Below, one piece after another: positions 44,452 through 53,737 of a stretch of DNA of 64,000 nt. Origin of the DNA: G020348385 sp964538085 (GTDB lineage Bacteria > Acidobacteriota > Aminicenantia > Aminicenantales > Aminicenantaceae); NCBI GenBank assembly GCA_964538085.1, contig CAZIDF010000018.1:1-64000 (forward strand). Direction: 5' to 3'. The translations under genes and the position numbers were made by a program. Positions within the stretch are counted from its first letter, which is position 1. Every line of letters begins with the position of its first letter. The notes under the pieces were generated by a model. That model worked only from the letters and a program-made list of their open reading frames with translations, was not told the origin of the DNA and did not search any database.

Positions 44452-44487
44452 AAGCCCCTCCTCGATGAAGAGGAGGGGCTTTTTTTT
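44452..44487 (+). terminator. terminator after the TonB receptor gene
   Basis: AAGCCCCTCCTC pairs with GAGGAGGGGCTT around GATGAA, followed by T residues (44480-44487), 25 bases after the stop. The next gene starts 38 bases later. Confidence 0.93.
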
Positions 44488-44524
44488 CTGCCATCCAGGT
44501 GCTAGAATAGGGAGGGAGATGCCA

Positions 44525-45448
44525 ATGAAAAAGATCGCCATTTTGTTTCTGCTCCTATGTGTTTTTTTTGCCCAAACCTATGTTTACAGCCAGGGTTACA
44601 AGGGCAAGGGAAAATTGAAGGGACTCGTTTGCGACCAGGAGGGAAATCCCATCGAAGGGGTCACGGTCAAGCTGTATTGCGAGAGGGGAGCCTCCGGTTT
44701 CGAGGTCACGACAGATAAGGATGGGGAATGGAAGGCATTTTATATCAGGGGGGGACCCTATGATATCGACTTTGAAAAGCCCGGCTATATGCCTAAAAAA
44801 ATAGACGCCAACATCAGCGAATTCGGGAAAAATCCCGATATCGAAGTGACACTGCAAAAAATAGAGGGATTGGTGGTGACGGATGACTTGAAAGAGGAAT
44901 TGCAGACGGGGAATGACCTTTTCGACCAGGAGAAATACGAGGAGGCCATCCAGTCCTACCAGGCGATCATCGAAAAAATTCCAGAAACCTATATTCTTTA
45001 CAGGAACATCGGGAATTGTTACTTCCAGATGGAAGATTATGAAAAGGCAGAGGAATATTATCGCAAAGTTTTGGAAAAAGAGCCGGAAGACACGGAGTCC
45101 ATTTTAGGGATCGGCAACACCTATGCCAACCGGGACCAGAATGAAAAAGCGCTGGAATGGTACAACAGGATCGAATTCGAAAAGATTTCCGATGCTTTGG
45201 TTCTCTACAACATCGGCTCCAATTTTTACTCCCAAGGACAGCATCAAGAGGCGCTCAAGTACTACCGGAAAGCCGTGGAACTGAAGGGCGATTTTCAAGA
45301 TGCCCTCTATCAATTGGGCTTGGTCAACCTGACTTTGGGGAACAACCAGGAGGCGATCGATGTCTTCCAGGAGTATTTGAAATACGACTCAGAGTCGGGA
45401 AGGGCGGACCAGGTCCGGAACTTCATCGAGTTTTTGAAGAAAAAATAA
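44525..45448 (+). CDS. exported carboxypeptidase-regulatory/TPR protein
   Basis: About 307 residues: signal peptide (MKKIAILFLLLCVFFAQ), a carboxypeptidase-regulatory-like beta domain (KLKGLVCDQEGNPIEGVTVKL, to about 110), then four to five TPR units (YEEAIQSYQAIIEKIPE, YEKAEEYYRKVLEKEPED, HQEALKYYRKAVELKGD, NQEAIDVFQEYLKYD). It probably acts as a periplasmic scaffold. ATG 44525 has GGAGG at the right distance; ATG 44519 is too close. It is 20 bases upstream of the first sulfatase-TPR gene and may be co-transcribed with it. Confidence 0.82.
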   Translation: MKKIAILFLLLCVFFAQTYVYSQGYKGKGKLKGLVCDQEGNPIEGVTVKLYCERGASGFEVTTDKDGEWKAFYIRGGPYDIDFEKPGYMPKKIDANISEFGKNPDIEVTLQKIEGLVVTDDLKEELQTGNDLFDQEKYEEAIQSYQAIIEKIPETYILYRNIGNCYFQMEDYEKAEEYYRKVLEKEPEDTESILGIGNTYANRDQNEKALEWYNRIEFEKISDALVLYNIGSNFYSQGQHQEALKYYRKAVELKGDFQDALYQLGLVNLTLGNNQEAIDVFQEYLKYDSESGRADQVRNFIEFLKKK

Positions 45449-45468
45449 ATCGATTCGGTCACAGAGCC

Positions 45469-47607
45469 ATGAAACATTTTAAAAAGCTATATTATCTTTT
45501 TCTTTTTGCCATAATTTTAGGTCTAGCGTTTGCCCCTATTGTCGCAGGGGCCAGCCAAAAAAAAGAGCCGTTGAATGTTTTGCTCATCACCATCGATACA
45601 CTAAGGCCGGACAGGCTGAGCTGTTACAGCAGCGAACATATCCAGACGCCAAACATCGACAGCCTTGCAGAGAGGGGGGCTCTGTTTTTAAAAGCGTTTG
45701 CCCATACTCCCGAAACCCTCCCTTCGCACACGAATATTCTTTTGGGTACAACTCCCCTCTACCATGGCGTGCATGACAACCAGAACTTTATCGTCCGGGA
45801 TGAATTTTTGAGCCTGGCCGAGCATTTGAAAAATGCCGGTTATGCCACAGGGGCCTTTGTCGGCGCCTTTCCTTTGGATTCCCGGTTTGGACTCACGCAG
45901 GGATTCGATGTGTATGACGACAACTACGGCAGTAGAAATTACCAGGAGTTCTCGTATGTGGAGCGGCCGGCAGGAGTAGTGGTCCAAAAAGCCATAGGAT
46001 GGCTCGAAAACCAGAAAAAAGCCTGGTTTCTCTGGGTTCATTGTTTTGATCCCCACCAGCAATACAATCCTCCTGAGCCGTTCAAATCCCAGTATAAGGA
46101 TGCTCCCTATAACGGGGAAGTGGCCTATGTGGATCATGAATTGGGCAAACTTTTTTCTTACTTGAAAAAAAATCGTTTGGAAGACAACACGCTTATCGTT
46201 TTTACCGGAGACCACGGCGAATCTCTCGGCCAACACGGGGAGTCCACCCACGGCTATTTTGCGTACAACAGCACCCTCTGGATTCCTCTCATTATTGCCA
46301 CTCCAGGTATGAAACCGGTTGTCGTCGATCAGAATGTTTGCCATGTGGATATCTATCCCACTGTCTGTGATGTGTTGGGCACGCCAAAGCCCGATTTTTG
46401 CCAAGGTATCTCATTGGAGCCTGCTCTCAAAGGGAAAAAAATGAAGGAACTGGTTTCGAGAGCTATATATTTTGAATCTTTGTATCCATATTATAACCGG
46501 GGCTGGGCCCCTCTCACGGGAATCATCCAGGATAAAACCAAGTATATGGATTCTCCGATTCCGGAGCTGTATGATCTGGAGAAGGATTTCGATGAAAAAG
46601 AGAATCAGGCGGAGGGAAAAAACCTGAGTCCACAACGAAAGAAGTTGGAGGAATTGCTGGAGGAGCAATCCTATTCTGGGAAGGCTTCTGCGGCGAAAAA
46701 AATCGACAGGGACACGATGGAAAAGCTTAAAAGTTTGGGTTATCTTTCCAGCCCCCAAACGGCATTAAAAGAAAATTTCACCCGAGAGGACGATCTGAAG
46801 GTCCTTCTTCCCTATCAGAATCAGCTCCAAAAAGCCATGGGTGCCTATCATAAGGGAAATGTCGATGAAGGAATAGACATCCTCCAGAAAATCGTCCAGG
46901 AGAGGAAGGATTTCGATCAAGCCTATGCCTATCTAGCTACTTTGTACAAGGTAAAAAGAGATTACAAAAAAGCGGTGGAGATCCTCAGAGAAGGATACCA
47001 GAACTGTCCCACCAGCTACAAGGTGATCACGACCTTTGGGATCTTTCTCACCGAGGTAAGGGAGTACGAGGCAGCCATCCAAATCCTCCAGAAAGGCCTC
47101 GAGTTGATCGATTATGATCCGGAACTTTGGAACTATCTGGGCGTGGCCTATTGGAGAAAAGGCGATTTGGATAAAGCGCTGGAAGCTTTTGATAAGAGCC
47201 TGTCCCTGGACCATAACTATGCGATCGCATTCAACAACATGGGTTCGGTTTACCTTTCGAAATTTTTGGCAACAAAAGAGCGGATCGACCTCGATAGCTC
47301 TATCCTGAAATTTGAAAGGGCCATTCAGTTGGACCCGGCGTATGCATCGGCCTACAATGGCTTGGGCGCAGCCTACAGCCAAGCCGGAGATATCGATGGG
47401 GCGATCCGTTCATGGGAAAAAGCGGTAGAAATCAATCCTGAATTGGGATTTTCCCTGTATAACCTTGGCTTGGCTTATTTACGTAAAGGCAATAAAAATA
47501 GGGCTTTGGAATATCTGAATAAATACAAAGATAAGGAGTATAACCGCCTGCCCCCGCGAGAGAAAAAAGAGCTCGATGCCTTGATCCAAAGCTGCCGGCA
47601 AAAATAG
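45469..47607 (+). CDS. sulfatase-fold protein fused to TPR repeats, first copy
   Basis: About 712 residues. A signal peptide is followed by an alkaline-phosphatase-superfamily/sulfatase domain (to about 420): metal-binding LLITIDTLRPDR, HCFDPHQQYNPPEPF, FTGDHGESLGQHGE and STHGYF. The nucleophile site reads T83-L-P-S-H87 instead of Cys/Ser-x-Pro-x-Arg, so formylglycine maturation cannot occur and Thr would act directly, as in phosphotransferase members. About seven TPR units follow from residue 450. ATG 45469 is used; the frame runs back into the upstream gene but without a start or family residues. The substrate is unknown. Confidence 0.87.
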   Translation: MKHFKKLYYLFLFAIILGLAFAPIVAGASQKKEPLNVLLITIDTLRPDRLSCYSSEHIQTPNIDSLAERGALFLKAFAHTPETLPSHTNILLGTTPLYHGVHDNQNFIVRDEFLSLAEHLKNAGYATGAFVGAFPLDSRFGLTQGFDVYDDNYGSRNYQEFSYVERPAGVVVQKAIGWLENQKKAWFLWVHCFDPHQQYNPPEPFKSQYKDAPYNGEVAYVDHELGKLFSYLKKNRLEDNTLIVFTGDHGESLGQHGESTHGYFAYNSTLWIPLIIATPGMKPVVVDQNVCHVDIYPTVCDVLGTPKPDFCQGISLEPALKGKKMKELVSRAIYFESLYPYYNRGWAPLTGIIQDKTKYMDSPIPELYDLEKDFDEKENQAEGKNLSPQRKKLEELLEEQSYSGKASAAKKIDRDTMEKLKSLGYLSSPQTALKENFTREDDLKVLLPYQNQLQKAMGAYHKGNVDEGIDILQKIVQERKDFDQAYAYLATLYKVKRDYKKAVEILREGYQNCPTSYKVITTFGIFLTEVREYEAAIQILQKGLELIDYDPELWNYLGVAYWRKGDLDKALEAFDKSLSLDHNYAIAFNNMGSVYLSKFLATKERIDLDSSILKFERAIQLDPAYASAYNGLGAAYSQAGDIDGAIRSWEKAVEINPELGFSLYNLGLAYLRKGNKNRALEYLNKYKDKEYNRLPPREKKELDALIQSCRQK

Positions 47608-47640
47608 CTTGCGGTAGGCCAATGCCTCGAAAATTTTTGG

Positions 47641-49806
47641 GTGAAACTAATAAAGGACATGCTGATAAAAAAAAATCTTCTTATCTCGATCCTCTTTCTA
47701 TTCTTTTTTCTCATCACGACTTGGGATCCTTCCCCCGTTTTCGGTTTCCGAGGCACAGCCAAAGAACCAGAGCTGAATGTTCTGCTCATTACTATCGATA
47801 CATTGAGGGCAGACAGGGTGAGCTGTTATGGCTCCCAGCATGTGCAGACTCCCAACATGGATCGCCTTGCGAAAAAGGGTGTGGTGTTCACCAAAGCCTT
47901 TTCCCATAACCCCACAACCTTGCCCGCTCATACCAACATACTCCTGGGATTGACCCCCCTTTATCATGGAGTTAGAGAGAACACCAACTTTGCTGTCAGG
48001 GATGAATTTTTGACCTTAGCCGAATACTTGAAAGACAGGGGATATTCAACGGGTGCTTTTATCGGGGGGTTCCCCCTCCACTCCCGGTTCGGTCTCTCTC
48101 AGGGATTCGATGTCTACGACGAAGAATATGAGAAAGTGAACTTCATGAAATTTTCCGCTGGGGAAAGGCAGGCTGGGGAGGTCATCGACAAAGCCTTGAA
48201 GTGGTTGGATCACCAGGAATCCAAGTGGTTTTGTTGGATCCATTGTTATGATCCTCATGATCCGTATGATCCTCCCGAACCGTTCAAGACACGATTCGTA
48301 CAGAGCCTCTATGATGGAGAAGTGGCTTATGTCGATCGGGAGCTGGGAAGGCTCCTGGACGACCTGGAAAAAAAAGATCTGTTCGATAAGACCTTGATCA
48401 TCTTCACCGGAGATCATGGGGAATCTTTGGGCCAGCACGGAGAGATGACCCATGGTTATCTGGCCAACAACACGACGATCTGGGTGCCACTCATCCTTGT
48501 CCATCCCGGTTCAAAGCCGTCCCGAGAGGAGCAGTATGTTTGCCATATCGATATTTTTCCCACGGTGTGCGATATTCTTCGTACACAAGCACCCGATGTT
48601 TGCCAAGGGATCTCCCTTGTTCCAGCAATGAATGGCAAAAAGCTGCCAAAAAGGACCATTTATTTTGAATCTCTTTACCCGTACTACAGCCGAGGATGGG
48701 CCCCGATAAATGGATTTATCTATGGTGGAGAAAAATACATCCAGTCTCCGATTCCTGAGCTATATGACCTAGAGAAGGATTTCTATGAATCCCATAATTT
48801 GGTCCAAGGCCAAAGGCTGGATGCTTACAGGAAAAGGCTTAACGACGTCATCCAGCAGTATTCCCATCCTGATAATGAAAAAGCCAGGCACCGCGTGGAC
48901 CCGAAATCATTGGAGCGCCTGAAAAGCTTGGGATATATTTCCAGCCCCCAAGTTGAAAGGAAAAAAAACTTCAGCCCTGCAGATGATGTGAAAACGATCC
49001 TCCCCTTTCACAACAAAGCCGTAAAAGCCTGGGAGCTATATCAAGAGGGACGAGTTCAAGAAGGCTTTGACCTGGTGAAGGAAGTCATCACCGAAAGACC
49101 GGATGTGGATATCGCCTATACCTATCTTGCCAAAATGTACAAAGAACAGCAAAAATTGACGGAGGCTCTGGCGGTCTTGGAGCTGGCGCTGGAAAACCTT
49201 CCCTCCAATTATGGCGTTATCATCACCTATGTCAGTTATTTGAATCTTGCCGGCCGGAACGATGATGTCATCAATATGGTTGAGAATTTACAGCTTCCCC
49301 AGATGGAAACCGATCCAGAAATCTGGAATTATCTCGGCTTAGCGTATTCAGACAAAGGAGACTTTGCCAAGGCCATCGATGCCCTCGAATTTTCCCTCTC
49401 TGTCGACGATGAATTTGCCTATGCCTACCGCAGCATCGCAACGGTCTACCTCTCCAGATTTCTTAAAGCGAAAGATAGAGAAGATTTGCAGAGGTCCATA
49501 CAGAATTTTGAAAAGGCCATCGAGCTCGAACCTGAATTTGCAGCGGCCTATAACAGTCTCGGTGTGGCCTATAAAGAGAATGACCAAACCGATGACGCCA
49601 TGCAATGCTGGGAAAAAGCTTATAAACTGAGACCCGATGTCGGTTATCCCCTTCTCAACCTGGGTCTGGTATACCTGGAAAGAGGGGATAAAGACAAAGC
49701 GTTGGATTTTTTCACGAAATACAAAAGAGACTTCTATTCGTCTCTTCCTGCTTCAGAAAAAGAACGACTGGATGTTTTGATTCGAAGATGCGAGAGGAAA
49801 CCATGA
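47641..49806 (+). CDS. sulfatase-fold protein fused to TPR repeats, second copy
   Basis: A 721-residue tandem paralogue of the preceding gene with the same order of parts: signal peptide, LLITIDTLRADRVSCYG, T93-L-P-A-H97 at the nucleophile site, FTGDHGESLGQHGE, a shared YFESLYPYYSRGWAPI segment, a LERLKSLGYISSPQ hinge, then TPR units to the C-terminus. GTG 47641 is the longest start; ATG 47659 sits one base after AAAGGA. The stop overlaps the second GWxTD lipoprotein gene by four bases (ATGA), directly linking sulfatase and GWxTD genes in one operon. Confidence 0.87.
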   Translation: MKLIKDMLIKKNLLISILFLFFFLITTWDPSPVFGFRGTAKEPELNVLLITIDTLRADRVSCYGSQHVQTPNMDRLAKKGVVFTKAFSHNPTTLPAHTNILLGLTPLYHGVRENTNFAVRDEFLTLAEYLKDRGYSTGAFIGGFPLHSRFGLSQGFDVYDEEYEKVNFMKFSAGERQAGEVIDKALKWLDHQESKWFCWIHCYDPHDPYDPPEPFKTRFVQSLYDGEVAYVDRELGRLLDDLEKKDLFDKTLIIFTGDHGESLGQHGEMTHGYLANNTTIWVPLILVHPGSKPSREEQYVCHIDIFPTVCDILRTQAPDVCQGISLVPAMNGKKLPKRTIYFESLYPYYSRGWAPINGFIYGGEKYIQSPIPELYDLEKDFYESHNLVQGQRLDAYRKRLNDVIQQYSHPDNEKARHRVDPKSLERLKSLGYISSPQVERKKNFSPADDVKTILPFHNKAVKAWELYQEGRVQEGFDLVKEVITERPDVDIAYTYLAKMYKEQQKLTEALAVLELALENLPSNYGVIITYVSYLNLAGRNDDVINMVENLQLPQMETDPEIWNYLGLAYSDKGDFAKAIDALEFSLSVDDEFAYAYRSIATVYLSRFLKAKDREDLQRSIQNFEKAIELEPEFAAAYNSLGVAYKENDQTDDAMQCWEKAYKLRPDVGYPLLNLGLVYLERGDKDKALDFFTKYKRDFYSSLPASEKERLDVLIRRCERKP

Positions 49807-50723
49807 AAAAGGATAACGGAAGATTTCTGATCCTTCTCTTTTTGACGATTCTGGCTTTGAGTTTGGGATGCTGCGGAATGGGAGGGAGAGTGACGCTGGA
49901 TCCGGAGAGCAAAAATTTCTACGAGTACAGCCGGTTGATTATGTCCAAACAGGAAAAGGAAATTTTCCTCCGGCTTCCCGACAAGGAATCCAGGAAGGAG
50001 TTTATCCAGGATTTTTGGGATAAGCGAGACCCTGATCCGCAGACTGAGGAGAATGAATTCCAAGAGGAATTCAATCAGCGGATCGAGTATGTCAATAAAC
50101 GTTTTAGAGAGGGTATCCCCGGATGGAAGACGGATAGAGGAAGGATTTATATCTATTTGGGCCCGCCGGATAAAATCGAGCAGCGCCCTTATATCAATGA
50201 CCCCAACGTAAAAGGATTGATCTGGTGGGGTTATTACCGGTACCGCTTGGGGATAGAATTTGTGGACAGAACAGGTGATGGGCACTACTCCCTCAGCCGG
50301 CAGTCCGGCGCAGCGGGAGGATTGCTGGATGTGATCGAGAAAGCCAAATTCGGACAGATTTTCACTGAGGAGGGGGAGAGTGGAAAAATCTTTGCCGATT
50401 TTGATGTGGATTACGATGCCCAGAAGAAGGAGATATTCGTTGCCATCCCTGTGGAGGCTTTATCTTTCGAAGGAGAGGCGAACAAACTCAAAGCCGATTT
50501 TTCCCTTGAATTTTATGTGTACTCGAAAAAAAGCCCGGATAAGGATCGGTTCAGCCGGCAGAAGAGTTTTGAAACGACAGAAGAAGAAGCTCTGGAAATG
50601 AAAAAAGTCGTCCTGACATTCCCCTATGACTTGAAACCCGGTGAATACTATTTCGATGTTCTGATCGTCGTCGAGCCAAAGATCGGCAAAATAAGGAAAA
50701 TTTTTAAAATAAAGGTTCAATAA
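49803..50723 (+). CDS. GWxTD-domain lipoprotein, second copy
   Basis: A 306-residue paralogue of the protein at 38208. A hydrophobic signal ends LSLGCCG, a lipobox-like site. LDPESKNFYEYSRLIMSKQE, FWDKRDPDPQTEENEF and GWKTDRGRIYIYLGPPD match the first copy, as does the Ig-like tail (PGEYYFDVLIVVEPKIGKIRK). The start overlaps the upstream sulfatase-TPR stop (ATGA) and GAGAGGAAA serves as ribosome-binding site, so it is translationally coupled to it. The GWxTD-TPR gene follows 41 bases later. Confidence 0.87.
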   Translation: MKKDNGRFLILLFLTILALSLGCCGMGGRVTLDPESKNFYEYSRLIMSKQEKEIFLRLPDKESRKEFIQDFWDKRDPDPQTEENEFQEEFNQRIEYVNKRFREGIPGWKTDRGRIYIYLGPPDKIEQRPYINDPNVKGLIWWGYYRYRLGIEFVDRTGDGHYSLSRQSGAAGGLLDVIEKAKFGQIFTEEGESGKIFADFDVDYDAQKKEIFVAIPVEALSFEGEANKLKADFSLEFYVYSKKSPDKDRFSRQKSFETTEEEALEMKKVVLTFPYDLKPGEYYFDVLIVVEPKIGKIRKIFKIKVQ

Positions 50724-50764
50724 TCCATTATGCACATACTCTTCCGCCTAAAAGGATAATAAGG

Positions 50765-52855
50765 ATGAATAAAATTTCAATAAGAACCATGCTTCTCGTA
50801 TTTTTTTTAGGGGCCCTTGTTTTCCCTAGTCAAAAATTGAAGGAGAAGGACCTGTCTGAAAGATACCAGGAGTGGCTGAAGCATGTCACCTATATCATCC
50901 GGCCGGAAGAAAAAGAAGTGTTCATGAGTTTGGACAACGACCGGGAACGGGACCTCTTCGTGGAGACTTTTTGGAAACAACGGGATCCCACGCCTGGCAC
51001 CCCTCAGAACGAGTACAAGGAAGAACACACGCGTCGATTCATGCACGCCAACCAGCGCTACGGCCGGAATACTCCCCGGGAAGGCTGGATGACCGACCAG
51101 GGACGGATGTACATTATTCTGGGTGAACCCACGAGCAAGGAAATTTTCGAAACCAGTGGGATATATCCCGCAGAAGTCTGGACATATTACGGGGACAAGA
51201 CCAAGGGTTTGCCCACTCAGTTCAATCTCGTTTTTTTTCAAAGGTCGGGAGCGGGAGAATACAAGCTGTACTCACCGACTTCAGATGGACCTGCGGCTTT
51301 GATCATCGACAAAAGCCGCCTGGATTTAACCAACCACCAAAAGCTATACGAAAAAATCTTGGAATTGGCCCCCACTCTCGCTGGTCCCTCCATATCTTTG
51401 ATTTCTGGGCAGCGTTCCTACAACTACATCCCTTCTCCCCGGGAAAATATCATCCTGGCGGATATTTTCGATTCGCCCAAAAAAGATATCAATCCAACCT
51501 ATGCCACACACTTTCTCAATTATAAAGGAGTAGTCAGCACAGATTATTTGACCAACTATGTGGAAAGCCAGACAGATCTGGCTTTGATTCAAGATCCTAT
51601 CCTGAACATCAACTTTTTGCACTTTTCCATCAGTCCCTCCAGCGTGTCCATCGACTATTTCGAGCCAAAAGACCAGTATTACTGCAACTATCAGCTCAAT
51701 GTGAGTGTGCGGAAGCAAGACAGGTTGATATTCCAATATTCCAAGGATTTCCCCTTTTATTTCGATCCGGATAGAGTGGAGATGATCAAAGGGAAGGGCA
51801 TTTCTATCCAGGATTCTTTTCCGTTGATCGAAGGGGACTACCAGATGAACATTCTCATCCAAAATTCAGTGGGCAAGGAATTCAGTGTTTTTGAAGGAAA
51901 TATCACGGTTCCCGAACATGCAGGCGCTCCGAAACTGGTGGGACCTGTTGTGGGTTACGGTCTCCAGGCCTATCCGGCTCACCTCCATGTTCCGTTCAAG
52001 GTGGTGGACAAACAGTTGCTGGTCGATCCCAGGAGCACCCTATCTCTTTCTGAAGACATCGCCTTTTTTTTCTCCATCATGAATGCTTCGAAGGAGCTCT
52101 GGGAGACGGGTAAAATCGATGTGAAAATAAGCGGCCTCAGGGAAAATTCTCCTTCCCAGAAAGCTTTGACCTTGGATATGAAAGACTATCCTTTTCATGA
52201 AATCATAGGCATCCATCATTCCCTCTCTGCCAAGGAGCTGTCTCCTGATTACTACGAACTGAAATTGCAGATGAAAGATGAGAAGGGCTCGATATTGGAT
52301 GAATGCAGCACCAACTTCATCATTTCTCCTGCCGAAGGAGTCCCGCACCCTGTAACCTTGACCAAATCTTTTCCTCTTTCCAATTATTATCTTTTCGTTT
52401 ATTCCCTTGCCAACCAGTATGACCGGGATGGGGCTCAGGAGAATGCTGAATCTTTTTATGAGAAAGCCTTTTCTCTCAATCCGGATTACCGCCCCGGGAT
52501 GATCGAATATGCCCACTTTTTGTTGAAAATCAAGAAATACCAAAAATGCCTGGACCTGATAGAGAGAATGGATGAGGATGAAAACCTGCGGTTTGAATAT
52601 TTCTTGCTAAAGGGACAAGCTTTCATGGGAATGGAAAAATATTTTGTGGCCATCGAAAATTTCCTGGAGGGAAACAAGATCTATGATAGCGATACGCGGC
52701 TTCTCAATTCTCTCGGCTATAGCTTTTATAAAACCGGCGATAGACAGAGAGCGCTGGAGGTTCTCCGGTCATCCGTGAGGTTGGATCCCGAACAGCAAGA
52801 TATCAGGGCCTTGATCCAGAAAATCGAAAAAGAAAAAGACTTGGCTCGATTCTAA
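50765..52855 (+). CDS. GWxTD-domain protein with C-terminal TPR, second copy
   Basis: A 696-residue paralogue of the protein at 39164: signal peptide, YIIRPEEKEVFMSLDNDRERDLF, FWKQRDPTPGTPQNEYKEEH, GWMTDQGRMYIILGEP, matching middle regions (INPTYATHFLNYKGVVSTDYLTNY in both apart from a few residues), and C-terminal TPR repeats (ANQYDRDGAQENAESFYEKA, LNSLGYSFYKTGDRQRALEVL). Unlike copy one, its signal has no Cys. Conservation across the whole length argues that both copies are functional. Confidence 0.87.
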   Translation: MNKISIRTMLLVFFLGALVFPSQKLKEKDLSERYQEWLKHVTYIIRPEEKEVFMSLDNDRERDLFVETFWKQRDPTPGTPQNEYKEEHTRRFMHANQRYGRNTPREGWMTDQGRMYIILGEPTSKEIFETSGIYPAEVWTYYGDKTKGLPTQFNLVFFQRSGAGEYKLYSPTSDGPAALIIDKSRLDLTNHQKLYEKILELAPTLAGPSISLISGQRSYNYIPSPRENIILADIFDSPKKDINPTYATHFLNYKGVVSTDYLTNYVESQTDLALIQDPILNINFLHFSISPSSVSIDYFEPKDQYYCNYQLNVSVRKQDRLIFQYSKDFPFYFDPDRVEMIKGKGISIQDSFPLIEGDYQMNILIQNSVGKEFSVFEGNITVPEHAGAPKLVGPVVGYGLQAYPAHLHVPFKVVDKQLLVDPRSTLSLSEDIAFFFSIMNASKELWETGKIDVKISGLRENSPSQKALTLDMKDYPFHEIIGIHHSLSAKELSPDYYELKLQMKDEKGSILDECSTNFIISPAEGVPHPVTLTKSFPLSNYYLFVYSLANQYDRDGAQENAESFYEKAFSLNPDYRPGMIEYAHFLLKIKKYQKCLDLIERMDEDENLRFEYFLLKGQAFMGMEKYFVAIENFLEGNKIYDSDTRLLNSLGYSFYKTGDRQRALEVLRSSVRLDPEQQDIRALIQKIEKEKDLARF

Positions 52856-52877
52856 GAGAAGAAAAACGGAGGTGTGC

Positions 52878-53735
52878 ATGGAAAGAATCAGAATGAGAAA
52901 AATTTTACCAATTGCGGTATCGGTTTTGGCCATTGTTTTTGTCGTTTCTGCGAAGGAGAAAACGTTTGAAAGCATTTGGGCTGTTTCGCCGCTCACGATC
53001 GATGGCCTTGTTAGCGACTGGGAAGGAAGTCCTCTCCATATGGAGAAAAAAGTCAAAACGGAATATGCATTCCGCAACGATGCCGACAATCTTTATGTGC
53101 TCTTTAAATTCAATGACTTGAAATATCTCAGTTCCATCGAGATCACAGGGATGACTCTTTGGATCGACACCTCGGGGAAAAAGGATAAAGACCGGGGCAT
53201 CAAATTCACCAAAAAAAAGATTTCTGCGGATGAATACATCTCTATTCTGGAGAAACAACAGGGACCTCTGAACGATGAGCAGAAAAAAAATGTTCGCGCC
53301 AGAGCTTCCTATTTTATCAGCCAAGCTGAGGTTGTGGATAAAAAAGGGGATCCTTTAAATCAGAGTGATGTGGCTGATGCAGTCAATGGCGCCGCCTTTA
53401 ATGTATCTGTCCAGCAGGAATCTGTAACCTATGAGTTCAGAGTGCCGCTTAAAAATTTGATCGCGGCTCTCTCTGAGAGCGTTGAAGAACCTGCGGAGGT
53501 TCTCGAAGTCGGCTTTGAGTGGGGCGGCCTGACCGAAGAGATGAGAAGAGAGTACATGAAGGGAGGTGCTGGTGGAGACTCAGGTGCCATGGGGATCTCC
53601 GAAGGCGGCAGAGGCGGGGGCGGCGCCCAGAGCGTGGGATTTGATGGGGCATCACCAGAGGGCTTGACCGCCTTGCGGAAAATGACCAAAAAATATTCCT
53701 TCTGGACTGCGGTCCGGATGGCCAAAAACCAATAG
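52878..53735 (+). CDS. exported CBM9-like protein with glycine-rich tail region
   Basis: About 285 residues. After a signal peptide, SPLTIDGLVSDWEGSPLHMEK opens a beta domain of the CBM9/DOMON-like type, with DNLYVLFKFNDLKYLSSIEITGMTLWID and EFRVPLKNL. Near residues 220-255 is a Gly-rich stretch (KGGAGGDSGAM onwards), then a short helical tail. ATG 52878 has ACGGAGG five bases upstream. It sits between the second GWxTD pair and the third sulfatase, two bases before the latter. It may bind sugars or haem-like ligands; the ligand is not readable. Confidence 0.65.
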   Translation: MERIRMRKILPIAVSVLAIVFVVSAKEKTFESIWAVSPLTIDGLVSDWEGSPLHMEKKVKTEYAFRNDADNLYVLFKFNDLKYLSSIEITGMTLWIDTSGKKDKDRGIKFTKKKISADEYISILEKQQGPLNDEQKKNVRARASYFISQAEVVDKKGDPLNQSDVADAVNGAAFNVSVQQESVTYEFRVPLKNLIAALSESVEEPAEVLEVGFEWGGLTEEMRREYMKGGAGGDSGAMGISEGGRGGGGAQSVGFDGASPEGLTALRKMTKKYSFWTAVRMAKNQ

Positions 53736-53737
53736 GC

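Noticed and set aside
45157..45468. N-terminal extension of the first sulfatase-TPR protein by 104 residues.
   Set aside because: It lies in another frame of the upstream TPR gene, and the signal peptide begins at ATG 45469.
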